Shown here: in pieces, positions 50,538 to 58,905 of the stretch | Layout of the letters: the number at the start of each line of letters is the position of its first letter | Position numbering within the stretch: position 1 is the stretch's first letter | Origin: Halomonas litopenaei | GTDB lineage: Bacteria > Pseudomonadota > Gammaproteobacteria > Pseudomonadales > Halomonadaceae | Direction: 5' to 3' | Assembly: GCF_003045775.1 (NCBI RefSeq) | Contig: NZ_PXNS01000004.1 | Span: 124,001 to 188,000 of the forward strand | DNA: 64,000 nt | Position numbers and translations under genes: made by a program | Notes under the pieces: model-generated | Database searches by the model: none | The model's input: only the letters and a program-made list of their open reading frames with translations | Told to the model about the DNA's origin: nothing

Positions 50538-51215
50538 ATGTACAAAAAGGCGACGTTTATCCTGGCCGGAGCGTTGATGCTGACGGCCATCATCGTGATC
50601 GTGTCGAGGCCCTCGTTGTTGGGCATGGGCGCCGAGACGGCGAGCCGAGAGGGTGCACAGGCCGAGAATTCGCTGGTGCGCGCGCACTCGCCGGTCCTAG
50701 GATCGGAAGAGGCACCGGTGACGGTCGTGGAGTTCTTCGACCCGGCCTGTGAGGCCTGCCGTGCCTTCTATCCGCTGACCAAACGCATCCTGGAAGCCTA
50801 CCCCGAGAAGGTGCGGCTGGTGGTGCGCTACACCCCCTTCCACGGAGACGTATCCGAAACCGCCATTCGCGTGCTCGAAGTGGCCAGGCGCCAGGATGCC
50901 TTCCAACCGGTGCTGGAGGCGCTGCTGGCTCGGCAGAGCCAGTGGGCGGCTCATGGCAGTGTCGATGAGGAAGCGATCATGGAGATCGCCAGCGAGGCCG
51001 GACTGAACAGAGCCACAGCCGAAGAGCAGCTCAATTCACCAGAGGTACAGGCGGTCTTCGACCAGGACAAGGCTGACGTCGAGGCCAACCAGATCAGCAA
51101 GACGCCGACCTTCTTCGTCAATGGCGAGCTGTTGGACCCCTTCGGCATGCAGGAGCTGGTCGACGCCGTTAACCGTGAGGTAGCCGAGGTCTCCGGCGAA
51201 GGGGATGCATCATGA
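50538..51215 (+). CDS. DsbA family periplasmic thiol oxidoreductase
   Basis: A 225-residue membrane-anchored thioredoxin-fold protein. It has an N-terminal anchor (residues 5-22), the active site FDPACEAC (Cys71, Cys74), a helical insertion and the cis-Pro segment SKTPTFFVNGE. The E-A dipeptide between the cysteines is unlike the P-H of classic DsbA and resembles the DsbA/BdbD/thioredoxin-like group often paired with DsbB or metal genes. It overlaps the M23 gene by 4 bases. It may repair or form disulfides damaged by metals; that role is inferred. Confidence 0.86.
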   Translation: MYKKATFILAGALMLTAIIVIVSRPSLLGMGAETASREGAQAENSLVRAHSPVLGSEEAPVTVVEFFDPACEACRAFYPLTKRILEAYPEKVRLVVRYTPFHGDVSETAIRVLEVARRQDAFQPVLEALLARQSQWAAHGSVDEEAIMEIASEAGLNRATAEEQLNSPEVQAVFDQDKADVEANQISKTPTFFVNGELLDPFGMQELVDAVNREVAEVSGEGDAS

Positions 51216-52435
51216 CACGACGCTGGTTGCTAGCGGGACTGATGGTCCTGAGCCCCGTGTTGGCTGAAGCCCGTTGGCAAGAGCGTGCCGGATTATCACC
51301 GGCCAAGCCGGTATCGGCCAGGGCACAAGGTCGCGTCGCCCAAGAGCTCACTGTGGCACCAGGGGATACCCTGGACGCACTGCTGCAGCAGCTTGGCGTG
51401 GATGCCGAGATGCGCACCCAAGCGGCGACCTCGCTGGCGAACAGGTTCGACCCGAGACGATTGCTGCCCGGAGATCGTATCACTTTCACCTCTATGGCGA
51501 CGGGACAGCCGGTGTCGGTGGCCATCGAGCGTGACTCGGGTATTCAGTACGTCGTCACCCTGGGTGAGCGTCCGTCGACGCGCATTGTCCAGCCTCGCCT
51601 CGACACCCTGACCTTGGGTCGTGAAGTAGATGTCAAGACGTCACTCTATGCCGCCTTGGAGGCTGAGGAGATACCCAGGCGTTTCGCAGCAGAGCTTGAC
51701 ATGCTGCTGGGCGGACTCATGGACACACGCCGTGATATCGCGGGGGGCGAGCGCCTGCAATTACTGTGGGAAGAAGATCGCCGTGAGGATGGCACTCGAG
51801 TCGGGCCTCCCCGTCTGACCTATATGAGGTTGGTTGACCAGGGGGAGCGGCTGGAGGTGCTGTGGCCGGCGGACCAGAGAACCACCGTGATGCTATTTAA
51901 AAATGGTAGCCTCTTGGACTCCTTGCAGATTCCGGTTCTCGGCGCACGCCTGACATCTCCCTTCGGCAACCGGCGCCATCCCGTATCCGGAGAGGTCCGA
52001 CGTCATGACGGTATCGATCTTGCCGCGCCTCGCGGCACCCCGGTCATGGCCACCGCACGGGGGCGCATTTCCTTCATCGGTCGCCGGGGAGGTTATGGTC
52101 GTGTCGTCGAGATAGAGCACGAGACGGGCACCATCAGTCGCTATACGCACCTCAGCCGGTTCGTCGCCAGGCTGGCGGTCGGGGACTCCATCAAGGCCGG
52201 CGAAAAACTGGGTGAGGTAGGGGCCTCCGGACTCGCCACGGGGCCCAACCTGCACTACGAGGTGAGAGTGGATGACCGCCCCGTGGATCCTCTCGAGGAA
52301 GGGCAACTCATCCTTCTGAGTGAGTCACCCACACGCCAGGAGTATCGCAGCGCACTTTTCGAGGCTCGGACACGTCTGCAAAAAAACATTGGAACGTCCG
52401 CTGCTCCCGATCTGGCCGCATTGGACAATCGATAA
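51212..52435 (+). CDS. M23 family peptidoglycan DD-endopeptidase
   Basis: A 407-residue exported protein with a signal peptide (1-19), an OapA/LysM-like segment (VAPGDTLDALLQQLGV) and a C-terminal M23 LytM domain. The zinc ligands are seen in RRHDGIDLAAPRGTPV (His and Asp) and the final GPNLHYEV (His), with another His in TRYTHLS-type sequence SRYTHLSRF. It probably cleaves peptide cross-links of the cell wall. It is co-transcribed with the DsbA-like gene behind the ZitB-like exporter. Why a wall hydrolase sits here is unclear, but L,D-transpeptidase and lipoprotein genes follow. Confidence 0.9.
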   Translation: MTRRWLLAGLMVLSPVLAEARWQERAGLSPAKPVSARAQGRVAQELTVAPGDTLDALLQQLGVDAEMRTQAATSLANRFDPRRLLPGDRITFTSMATGQPVSVAIERDSGIQYVVTLGERPSTRIVQPRLDTLTLGREVDVKTSLYAALEAEEIPRRFAAELDMLLGGLMDTRRDIAGGERLQLLWEEDRREDGTRVGPPRLTYMRLVDQGERLEVLWPADQRTTVMLFKNGSLLDSLQIPVLGARLTSPFGNRRHPVSGEVRRHDGIDLAAPRGTPVMATARGRISFIGRRGGYGRVVEIEHETGTISRYTHLSRFVARLAVGDSIKAGEKLGEVGASGLATGPNLHYEVRVDDRPVDPLEEGQLILLSESPTRQEYRSALFEARTRLQKNIGTSAAPDLAALDNR

Positions 52436-52436
52436 G

Positions 52437-52472
52437 CCACCAGGCGGGCTTGCGATGCAACCCGCCTCGGTG
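52437..52472 (+). terminator. GC-rich hairpin after the M23 gene
   Basis: CCACC-A-GGCGGG-C-TTGC pairs with GCAA-C-CCGCC-T-CGGTGG over a 3-base loop, starting two bases after the M23 stop. There is no T tract, so it is a probable mRNA 3'-end structure or weak terminator. Confidence 0.55.
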
Positions 52473-52566
52473 GGCACGATCTGCCTATCGTCATGAGACC
52501 CTACCGCCTCAGCGGCAATCGCTTCACCCGGGAAGGGGTTATGGAAGGTATCTCGACAGTCACGCT

Positions 52567-52718
52567 GGGTTTTTAGGCAGCCTCACCGCCGGCGTGATGG
52601 TGTATGTCATTGGCCATGAGATCACTCCCGAGACCATCGCAGCGGTCACCAGAACAAGGCGACCCTGGGAGTCTCAATGGAGCATGGTGATCATGCTGCT
52701 CCTGAATGTCTCAACTAG
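52567..52718 (+). pseudogene. C-terminal remnant of a ZIP family metal transporter, frameshifted
   Basis: The + strand reads GFLGSLTAGVMVYVIGHEIT and then PE. Then, after loss of one base near 52634, the frame shifts to HRSGHQNKATLGVS, ending at TAG 52716-52718. GHEITPE(T)HRSGH...ATLG is the conserved end of ZIP zinc transporters. The N-terminal helices are absent. It is a decayed fragment between the M23 gene and the ZntR-like regulator. Confidence 0.7.
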
Positions 52719-52741
52719 GGCACGCTGGGACGCGCAGGAGG

Positions 52742-53200
52742 TTACCCAAAGTCGTGAGCGCCTTTGTGGGCTGTCTCACTGATACACAGCTGGTGATCAC
52801 TCAGCACCTCGATGATCCGGCAGCTTTCGACTTTCCCCCCATCACACTGGCTCACCATCCGCCTGAGCTCGTCACGCAGTGCCGAGAGCCGCTGCAGACG
52901 TGACTCCACTTCCTCCAGGTGATGCTTGGCAACGGCATCGACCTCCTGACAGGACATGTCGGGCTGGTCGGACATCGCCAGTAGCTCACGTACCGCATCC
53001 ACCGAGAAGCCGAAGTCCCGGGCATGGCGAATGAAGGTCAGCCGTCTGACGGCGCGCTCGTCGTAGCGACGCTGACCCCCTTCAGTCCGTAAGGTGTTTT
53101 CCAGCAGCTCGATGCGCTCATAGTAACGCACCGTTTCAGGCTGGCAGCCGGTACGGCGAGCCAACTCCCCGATACCGATGGCATGGCTAATCTCCGGCAT
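52742..53200 (-). CDS. ZntR-like MerR family regulator
   Basis: A 152-residue MerR regulator: winged helix GIGELARRTGCQPETVRYYERI near the N-terminus, then the dimer helix. Metal-binding Cys are seen in DMSCQEVD (about residue 80), SQCDGG and VESCRII (C-terminal loop), the Zn/Cd/Pb pattern. The ATG at 53198-53200 follows AGAGGAG. It is divergent from the P-type ATPase gene, with a textbook operator between, and should activate that gene under excess zinc, cadmium or lead. A related promoter 3 kb upstream suggests that it also controls the ZitB-like CDF. Confidence 0.88.
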   Translation of the reverse strand: MPEISHAIGIGELARRTGCQPETVRYYERIELLENTLRTEGGQRRYDERAVRRLTFIRHARDFGFSVDAVRELLAMSDQPDMSCQEVDAVAKHHLEEVESRLQRLSALRDELRRMVSQCDGGKVESCRIIEVLSDHQLCISETAHKGAHDFG

Positions 53201-53222
53201 CCTGATGCTCCTCTTGCATGAC

Positions 53223-53253
53223 TTGAACCTGTAGTTGCTACAGGGATTATGCT
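53223..53253 (+). promoter_or_regulatory. ZntR-like promoter/operator of the Zn/Cd/Pb ATPase
   Basis: -35 TTGAAC (53223-53228), 19-base spacer, -10 TATGCT (53248-53253). The perfect dyad CCTGTAG-TTG-CTACAGG lies at 53228-53244. It is a canonical MerR-family activated promoter reading into the ATPase gene. Confidence 0.9.
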
Positions 53254-53289
53254 TCCGGACAAGATTAAGACATTCGGAGAGGCAGCGCC

Positions 53290-55488
53290 ATGACCGAACC
53301 AACGCAAGGCACCATCCCGTCGACGCTGACACTGCAGGTGGAAGGCATGGACTGCGGCGGCTGCGAGCGCAAGGTAGAGGCCGCTCTGGGCCGCCTGGAG
53401 GGCATCGGGGAGGTGTCGGCCAGTTCGGTCACCGGATCGGTGAGGATTCACCCTCAACAGGATACGACGCCTTCTCATGAGGCGATCGAGCGGATCCTTA
53501 ACGAGCTCGGCTACCAGCTTGCCACCGATGATGAGGGAGATGAGGCGGATGCCGCTCCGGCCTCTTGGTGGCAGACCGCCAAGGGACGCTTGGTGCTCGT
53601 CACGGGGGGGCTGCTGGCTCTGGCCTTCGTTCTCCGCCTGGTCTGGCCTAGCCTAGGCAACTGGCCCTTCGTCGCGGCCACCCTGGTGGGGTTGGTGCCC
53701 ATTGCACAAGGCGCCTGGGGTGCGCTGAAGATGCGCAACCCCTTCACCATCGAGATGCTGATGAGCATCGCCGCCTTGGGGGCCCTGGCCATCAATGCCG
53801 CCGCCGAAGCGGCGGTGGTGGTCTTCCTGTTCGCCGTAGGCGAGTTGCTGGAGGGGGTGGCCGCGTCGAGGGCGCGACGCAGCATCTCGGCCCTGGCGGA
53901 CCTGACGCCGTCCACGGCGAGGCTGATGGAGGATGGGGATACCCGTGAGGTCTCGGCCGCCTCGCTCACGCCTGGGCAGCGAGTCCTGGTGCGACCGGGC
54001 GACCGCGTGCCCTGCGATGGACGTATTCTGACCGGCGAATCCGACCTGGATGAGTCACCGATCAACGGGGAGTCGGTGCCCCGCACGCGGGCGCCGGGGG
54101 ACGACGTCTTTGCCGGCACGGTCAACCTCGATGCCGCCCTGGAGGTGGAGGTAACCCGCGGCGCCGAGGACAACACCATCGCACGGGTCATCCGCCTGGT
54201 GGAGGAGGCCCAGGCCGCCAAGGCGCCGGTGGCACGTTTCATCGACCGCTTCGCTCGCTACTACATGCCGGCGGTGGTGGGGCTCGCCCTGCTGATGGCG
54301 GTGGTGCCGCCGCTGGTCTCGACCATGGCCTGGTCGGAATCGATCTATCGCGCCCTGGCCCTGCTGTTGATCGCCTGTCCCTGTGCTCTGGTGATCTCAA
54401 CCCCCGCGGCGATCGCTGCCGGCCTCTCGGCGGGCGCCCGGCGGGGCCTGCTGATCAAGGGCGGCGCGGTGCTCGAACAGCTGGGTAAGCTGCGGACGGT
54501 GGCGCTGGACAAGACCGGCACCCTCACCGCCGGCACCCCCAAGGTCACCGACGTGGAGGACTGGGCCACTGGCCAGGGCACGCAAGAGATCCTGAGGCTG
54601 GCGGCTGGGATGGAACGTGACTCCAGCCACCCCATCGCCACGGCCATCCTCGCCCACGCTGAGCAGTTGGGCCTTTCCCTTCCACTGGCGAGTGAGAGCC
54701 GCGCCCTGTCGGGCCGAGGGGTCTCCGGTCGGGTCGAGGGGCGTGAGTTGAGCCTGATCACCCCCCGCCACCTGGCAGAGCAGGCCGCCCTCGATCACGA
54801 TCTGACCGCTCGGATCGCCGAGCTGGAACACGCCGGCAAGACTCTCGCCGTGCTGGTCGAAGGCGAGCGCCCGCTGGGCCTGATCGCCGTGCGCGATGAA
54901 CCTCGCGACGATGCCCGGGAGGGGCTGACGGCGCTGTCGCGCCTGGGCGTGCAGGCGGTGATGCTCAGCGGTGACAATGCGCGTACCGTCGCGGCCATCG
55001 GTGACAGCCTGGGCATCGAGGCACATGGCGAGCTGATGCCCGAGGAAAAGGCCCAGCGCGTTCGTGACTGGCAGGCCGCCGGCCGAGGCCCAGTCGGCAA
55101 GGTGGGCGACGGTATCAACGATGCGCCGGCGCTGGCCGCGGCAGAGGTGGGCATCGCCATGGGCGGCGGCACGGATGTGGCACTGGAAACCGCGGATGCG
55201 GCGCTGCTCAAGAACCGCGTCGGCGGCATCGCCGAGCTGATCGCCCTGTCCCGGGCCACGCTGCGCAACGTCAAGACCAACGTCGCCCTGGCGCTGGGCC
55301 TGAAGGCCATCTTCCTGGTGACCACGGCGCTGGGCATCACCGGCATGTGGATCGCGGTGATGGCGGATACCGGCGCCACCGTGCTGGTGACCCTGAACGC
55401 CATGCGGCTGCTGGGCTATCGCTTCTCGCCAGGCAATAATGCCACGACTGGCTCGGCAAGCCCGCGCTACCAGGAAGCCACGTCATGA
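53290..55488 (+). CDS. Zn(II)/Cd(II)/Pb(II)-translocating P-type ATPase
   Basis: A 732-residue P1B-2 ATPase (ZntA/CadA type) exporting divalent soft metals. The N-terminal HMA domain has EGMDCGGCERKVE (about residues 17-29). The membrane and actuator region includes the phosphatase motif INGESVP, followed by the CPC helix (ACPCALVIS), DKTGTLT and GDGINDAPAL. All catalytic motifs are intact, unlike the copper ATPase upstream. It follows the ZntR-like promoter. The last 4 bases overlap the start of lspA, giving coupled translation. Confidence 0.95.
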   Translation: MTEPTQGTIPSTLTLQVEGMDCGGCERKVEAALGRLEGIGEVSASSVTGSVRIHPQQDTTPSHEAIERILNELGYQLATDDEGDEADAAPASWWQTAKGRLVLVTGGLLALAFVLRLVWPSLGNWPFVAATLVGLVPIAQGAWGALKMRNPFTIEMLMSIAALGALAINAAAEAAVVVFLFAVGELLEGVAASRARRSISALADLTPSTARLMEDGDTREVSAASLTPGQRVLVRPGDRVPCDGRILTGESDLDESPINGESVPRTRAPGDDVFAGTVNLDAALEVEVTRGAEDNTIARVIRLVEEAQAAKAPVARFIDRFARYYMPAVVGLALLMAVVPPLVSTMAWSESIYRALALLLIACPCALVISTPAAIAAGLSAGARRGLLIKGGAVLEQLGKLRTVALDKTGTLTAGTPKVTDVEDWATGQGTQEILRLAAGMERDSSHPIATAILAHAEQLGLSLPLASESRALSGRGVSGRVEGRELSLITPRHLAEQAALDHDLTARIAELEHAGKTLAVLVEGERPLGLIAVRDEPRDDAREGLTALSRLGVQAVMLSGDNARTVAAIGDSLGIEAHGELMPEEKAQRVRDWQAAGRGPVGKVGDGINDAPALAAAEVGIAMGGGTDVALETADAALLKNRVGGIAELIALSRATLRNVKTNVALALGLKAIFLVTTALGITGMWIAVMADTGATVLVTLNAMRLLGYRFSPGNNATTGSASPRYQEATS

Positions 55489-55988
55489 GGACAGAGCGGA
55501 TACCGACAGTGCCGCGCCGCTGGTACTGGTTGGCATTGGCCGTTATGGTCGGCCTGGCCGACCAGGCCATCAAGGGGCTGGTGCAGGCGCTGATGCCGTA
55601 TGGCCAGACCATCCCGCTAGCCCCGTTCTTCAATTGGGGCCACTGGTGGAACACGGGAGCGGCCTTCAGCTTCCTCGCCGATGCAGGCGGCTGGCAGCGC
55701 TATCTCTTCTTGGGCCTGACAGGGATGGTGACTATTGTCCTGACGATCCTGCTGTGCAGGCCCAGGCCCCGTCTGGAGGCGCTGGGGTACAGCTTGATGC
55801 TGGGTGGCGCGCTGGGCAATGGCATCGACCGCCTGGTACGAGGGTATGTCGTAGACTACCTGGACGTCTACTGGCATGAGTGGCACTGGCCCGCCTTCAA
55901 CCTGGCGGATATCGCCCTGTTCCTGGGTGTCATCGCCTTTGCGATTGCGGCCTTACGTGAGCGTCCCTCCCCCAGAGCGTCTGAGTAA
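55485..55988 (+). CDS. lspA: Signal peptidase II (island copy)
   Basis: LspA cleaves prolipoprotein signal peptides after Lgt has acted. The 167-residue protein has four membrane helices and the conserved blocks NWGHWWNTGAAFSF, LMLGGALGNGIDRLVRGYVVDYLD (first catalytic Asp region) and FNLADIALFLG (second catalytic Asp). It overlaps the P-type ATPase gene by 4 bases. lspA copies next to cadA or czc genes are known from mobile metal islands, where their role is unresolved. It is followed by lnt after 4 bases, so the last two lipoprotein maturation steps are encoded together. Confidence 0.94.
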   Translation: MRTERIPTVPRRWYWLALAVMVGLADQAIKGLVQALMPYGQTIPLAPFFNWGHWWNTGAAFSFLADAGGWQRYLFLGLTGMVTIVLTILLCRPRPRLEALGYSLMLGGALGNGIDRLVRGYVVDYLDVYWHEWHWPAFNLADIALFLGVIAFAIAALRERPSPRASE

Positions 55989-55992
55989 CGGC

Positions 55993-57495
55993 ATGGATGC
56001 AGAGAACCTGCCAGTCCGGTACATGACGCTTGCCGGCCGGATCTCTCCGGCCCTCGGCTGTTTCCTGGCCCTGACCGCCGGGGGACTGACCACTCTCAGC
56101 GCCGCGCCCTTTGCGCTGTGGTGGCTGGGCCCGGTGGCGGTGGCACTGGTCTATTCCGGCATCCATGTCCTGACACCCGCTCAGGCCGGCCTCCGCGGCT
56201 GGTGCTATGGGGTGGGCCTGTTCGGCTCCGGTGCCTCCTGGGTCTTCGTCGCGATCCACGACTACGGCTATACGGGGGCGCCCCTGGCGCTCTTCCTCAC
56301 CGGCCTGTTCGTGGCCAGCCTGGCGCTGTTCTTCGCCGTCCCCTTCTGGCTCTATCGCCGCGTCACGGGCCCACGCCTGGCCTTCCTCAGCTTCGCCGGC
56401 ATCTGGGTACTCAGCGAGTGGCTGCGCACCTGGCTGTTTACCGGGTTTCCCTGGCTGCTGCTGGGCACGTCCCAGGTAGACTCGCCGCTGGCGGCCTGGG
56501 CCCCGGTGGGCGGGGTCTATCTGCTGTCGCTGATCACCGCCCTGACCGGCACCCTGGGCGTGGAACTGCTGAGACGACGCTGGTGGGCCGCGGCGCCCAT
56601 CGCTGTTCTCTGGCTAGCCCCGATGGCCTTGCCGACCCAGTGGACCTTCCCGGCCGGCGAGCCGCTGCGGGTCGCCCTGCTGCAGGGCAACCTGGATCAG
56701 GCGATCAAGTGGACTCCCGAGGGGCAGCGCGAGGCGGCCAGTATCTATACGGCGTTGACCCTTGCACAGTCCAACGACTTCGACCTGGTTGTCTGGCCCG
56801 AGGCGGCCCTGCCGATGCTCGAGGAGGAGGCCCGGCCAATACTGGAGCGGGTGCAGTCCAACCTCGCCCCCGACACCGCCTTGCTCACCGGCATCCTGCA
56901 GCGCGACGGCGGCGACTACTACAACGGCGTGATCGGCCTGGGTAACGCCGAGGGAAAGTACCGTAAGGCGCGCCTGGTGCCCTTCGGCGAGTACCTGCCG
57001 TTGGAGAGCCTGCTCGCCGGCACCATCGCCTTCTTCGACCTGCCCATGCCCACCATGACGCCTGGCACCGACGATCAGGAACCGCTGCGCGCCGCCGGAA
57101 CCACCATCGGTAACGCCATCTGCTACGAGATCATCTATGCCGACCGGGTGGCCGAGCAGGCGCGCGACGCCGAGCTGCTGCTGACGGTCTCCAACGACAC
57201 CTGGTTCGGACGCTCCATCGGCCCCCTGCAGCATCTGCAGATGGCCCGCCTGCGCGCCCTGGAGAACGGCCGCTATCTGATCCGCGCCACCAGCAACGGG
57301 GTGACCGCCATCGTCGATACTCAGGGCCGTGTCACGGCCCGCGCACCACAGTTCCTGGCGACGAGCCTCCGCGGCGAGGCGCTGCCCATGGTGGGGAACA
57401 CACCGTTCACACGTACCGGTAGCTGGCCGACCTGGGTGTTGGCCGCCTTACTGGTGCTGCTTGGATGGAAACTCAACACACGTCGGTCTGGATGA
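55993..57495 (+). CDS. lnt: Apolipoprotein N-acyltransferase (island copy)
   Basis: Lnt adds the third acyl chain to lipoproteins. The 500-residue protein has eight N-terminal membrane segments and a periplasmic nitrilase domain. The catalytic triad is visible: Glu in VVWPEAALP, Lys in GKYRKARLVPFGEYLP and Cys in IGNAICYEIIY. The chosen ATG (55993) lies 4 bases after the lspA stop and gives a family-like N-terminus. The core chromosomal lnt usually sits beside ybeX (corC), so this is probably a second copy. With lgt in the same island a complete lipoprotein pathway is present. Confidence 0.93.
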   Translation: MDAENLPVRYMTLAGRISPALGCFLALTAGGLTTLSAAPFALWWLGPVAVALVYSGIHVLTPAQAGLRGWCYGVGLFGSGASWVFVAIHDYGYTGAPLALFLTGLFVASLALFFAVPFWLYRRVTGPRLAFLSFAGIWVLSEWLRTWLFTGFPWLLLGTSQVDSPLAAWAPVGGVYLLSLITALTGTLGVELLRRRWWAAAPIAVLWLAPMALPTQWTFPAGEPLRVALLQGNLDQAIKWTPEGQREAASIYTALTLAQSNDFDLVVWPEAALPMLEEEARPILERVQSNLAPDTALLTGILQRDGGDYYNGVIGLGNAEGKYRKARLVPFGEYLPLESLLAGTIAFFDLPMPTMTPGTDDQEPLRAAGTTIGNAICYEIIYADRVAEQARDAELLLTVSNDTWFGRSIGPLQHLQMARLRALENGRYLIRATSNGVTAIVDTQGRVTARAPQFLATSLRGEALPMVGNTPFTRTGSWPTWVLAALLVLLGWKLNTRRSG

Positions 57496-57524
57496 TAATA
57501 GTCCAGTCGAAAAGGGAGAGAATA

Positions 57525-58592
57525 ATGGCTTTATCGGAACGTCACTCTAGTACAGCGAGGAAAGGTCCATGGTGGCAGCTCCGAGCACGCTCAGTGGTGG
57601 GGGTGCTGGTCGGTTGGCTGGCACTCATTAGCGTTGCTCAGGCCGAAGAGGAGAACGAGTGGCCCCGCGGCCACTATCCGCTGCCTGAGGAAGGCAATGT
57701 GATCGGCGACACCTACCGCATAACGGTGGATGATCGAGGAGATACCCTGCTCGATATCGCCAGGCGACACAACCTGGGGTACAGGGAGATCGTGCGAGCC
57801 AATCCGGATGTGAGTCTCTGGATTCCCGGCGAGGGTACCGAGGTGACCATACCCGGGCGCTTCATCCTGCCCGATGCTGAGCGCACCGGGATCGTCATCA
57901 ACATCGCCGAGCTGCGCCTCTACTACTATCCGGAGGTTGACGATGGTGAAACGCCACGCGTTGAGACCTATCCCATCGGCATCGGTCGTGAAGGCTTCGG
58001 TACCCCCCTCGGTGTCACCGAAACCACCATGAATATCGAGAACCCTGCCTGGTACCCACCCGAGTCGGTCCAGCGTGAAGCCAGGGCACGCGGTGAGAAG
58101 GCGCCCAGCGTGGTGCCTCCGGGTCCGGATAATCCACTGGGGGATCATGCCATTATCCTGGGTTTCGACGGTTACTTGATTCATGGCACCAACCAGCCGG
58201 ATGGTATCGGCATGCGTGCCAGCCGTGGCTGTATTCGCATGTTCCCTGAGGACATCGAGTCGATTTTCGACCGCGTGCCACCGAACACCCAGGTCCAAAT
58301 CGTCAACCAACCCATCAAGATCGGCTGGGAGGAAGAGCAGCCGCTGGTTCAGGCATTCCCGCCGCTGGAAGAAGAAGGGCACAGCATGTCCGCGTTGGAA
58401 GACACCGTCACACGCCTCAACCAACGCGGTGTCGAGGGCTTGAGCTTCGATGATGGACAGCTTCGCGGCCTATTGGATGACCCCAGCGGTCGCATGGTGT
58501 CCCTGAACCCCAAGCCGGCGCCGGAACCGGATAGAAAGCACGACACTGGCTACAAGGGTATCTACGCAGAAATCGCGCTGCGTAGGCCATGA
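57525..58592 (+). CDS. LysM-containing L,D-transpeptidase (YkuD)
   Basis: A 355-residue exported enzyme. It has a signal peptide (to about residue 40, ending AQA), a LysM domain (RGDTLLDIARRHNLGYREIVRANP) and a YkuD catalytic domain with HGTNQPDGIGMRASRGCIRM, where His and Cys are catalytic. Such enzymes form 3-3 peptidoglycan cross-links or attach Braun lipoprotein to the wall. The ATG at 57525 follows GGGAGAG. Located after lspA and lnt, it could anchor a mature lipoprotein to peptidoglycan, linking the island's lipoprotein and wall genes. That connection is inference. Confidence 0.92.
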   Translation: MALSERHSSTARKGPWWQLRARSVVGVLVGWLALISVAQAEEENEWPRGHYPLPEEGNVIGDTYRITVDDRGDTLLDIARRHNLGYREIVRANPDVSLWIPGEGTEVTIPGRFILPDAERTGIVINIAELRLYYYPEVDDGETPRVETYPIGIGREGFGTPLGVTETTMNIENPAWYPPESVQREARARGEKAPSVVPPGPDNPLGDHAIILGFDGYLIHGTNQPDGIGMRASRGCIRMFPEDIESIFDRVPPNTQVQIVNQPIKIGWEEEQPLVQAFPPLEEEGHSMSALEDTVTRLNQRGVEGLSFDDGQLRGLLDDPSGRMVSLNPKPAPEPDRKHDTGYKGIYAEIALRRP

Positions 58593-58824
58593 CGACGACA
58601 TGGCGAGTCTTGTCAGTCTCGTGAGCTGACTCGGTCGTGGCTTATCCAAGGTCTATCGCCCTCTGCATGGCCACTGGCGGTGCGTTGGGGCTCGGCCTTC
58701 CTCGCCTACCAGGCACCGAGCTGCGGGCTCTGGCTTTGCCTGCGTTTATAGGCCCACCTTGCCGCATGGTGCGGCGGGCTCCTAAGCTCACCATTGGCGT
58801 GCCGATTCTGGGGAGGGAAGGGCT
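58593..58824 (+). other. Gap before the CtaG-like gene
   Basis: About 230 bases with no supported gene. A GC-rich hairpin-like segment (GCCGC...GCGGC near 58762-58776) and a GGGAGGGAAGG purine run (58811-58821) precede the CtaG-like reading frame. The purine run is well placed to be a ribosome binding site for an ATC codon at 58825. Confidence 0.4.
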
Positions 58825-58905
58825 ATCGAGCTCGACGTCGCTCTGGGCTACCTGCTGCCGTGGGAGTTCTCACTGACCTGGTCGGCGAGCTGCCTGCTGG
58901 CCATC

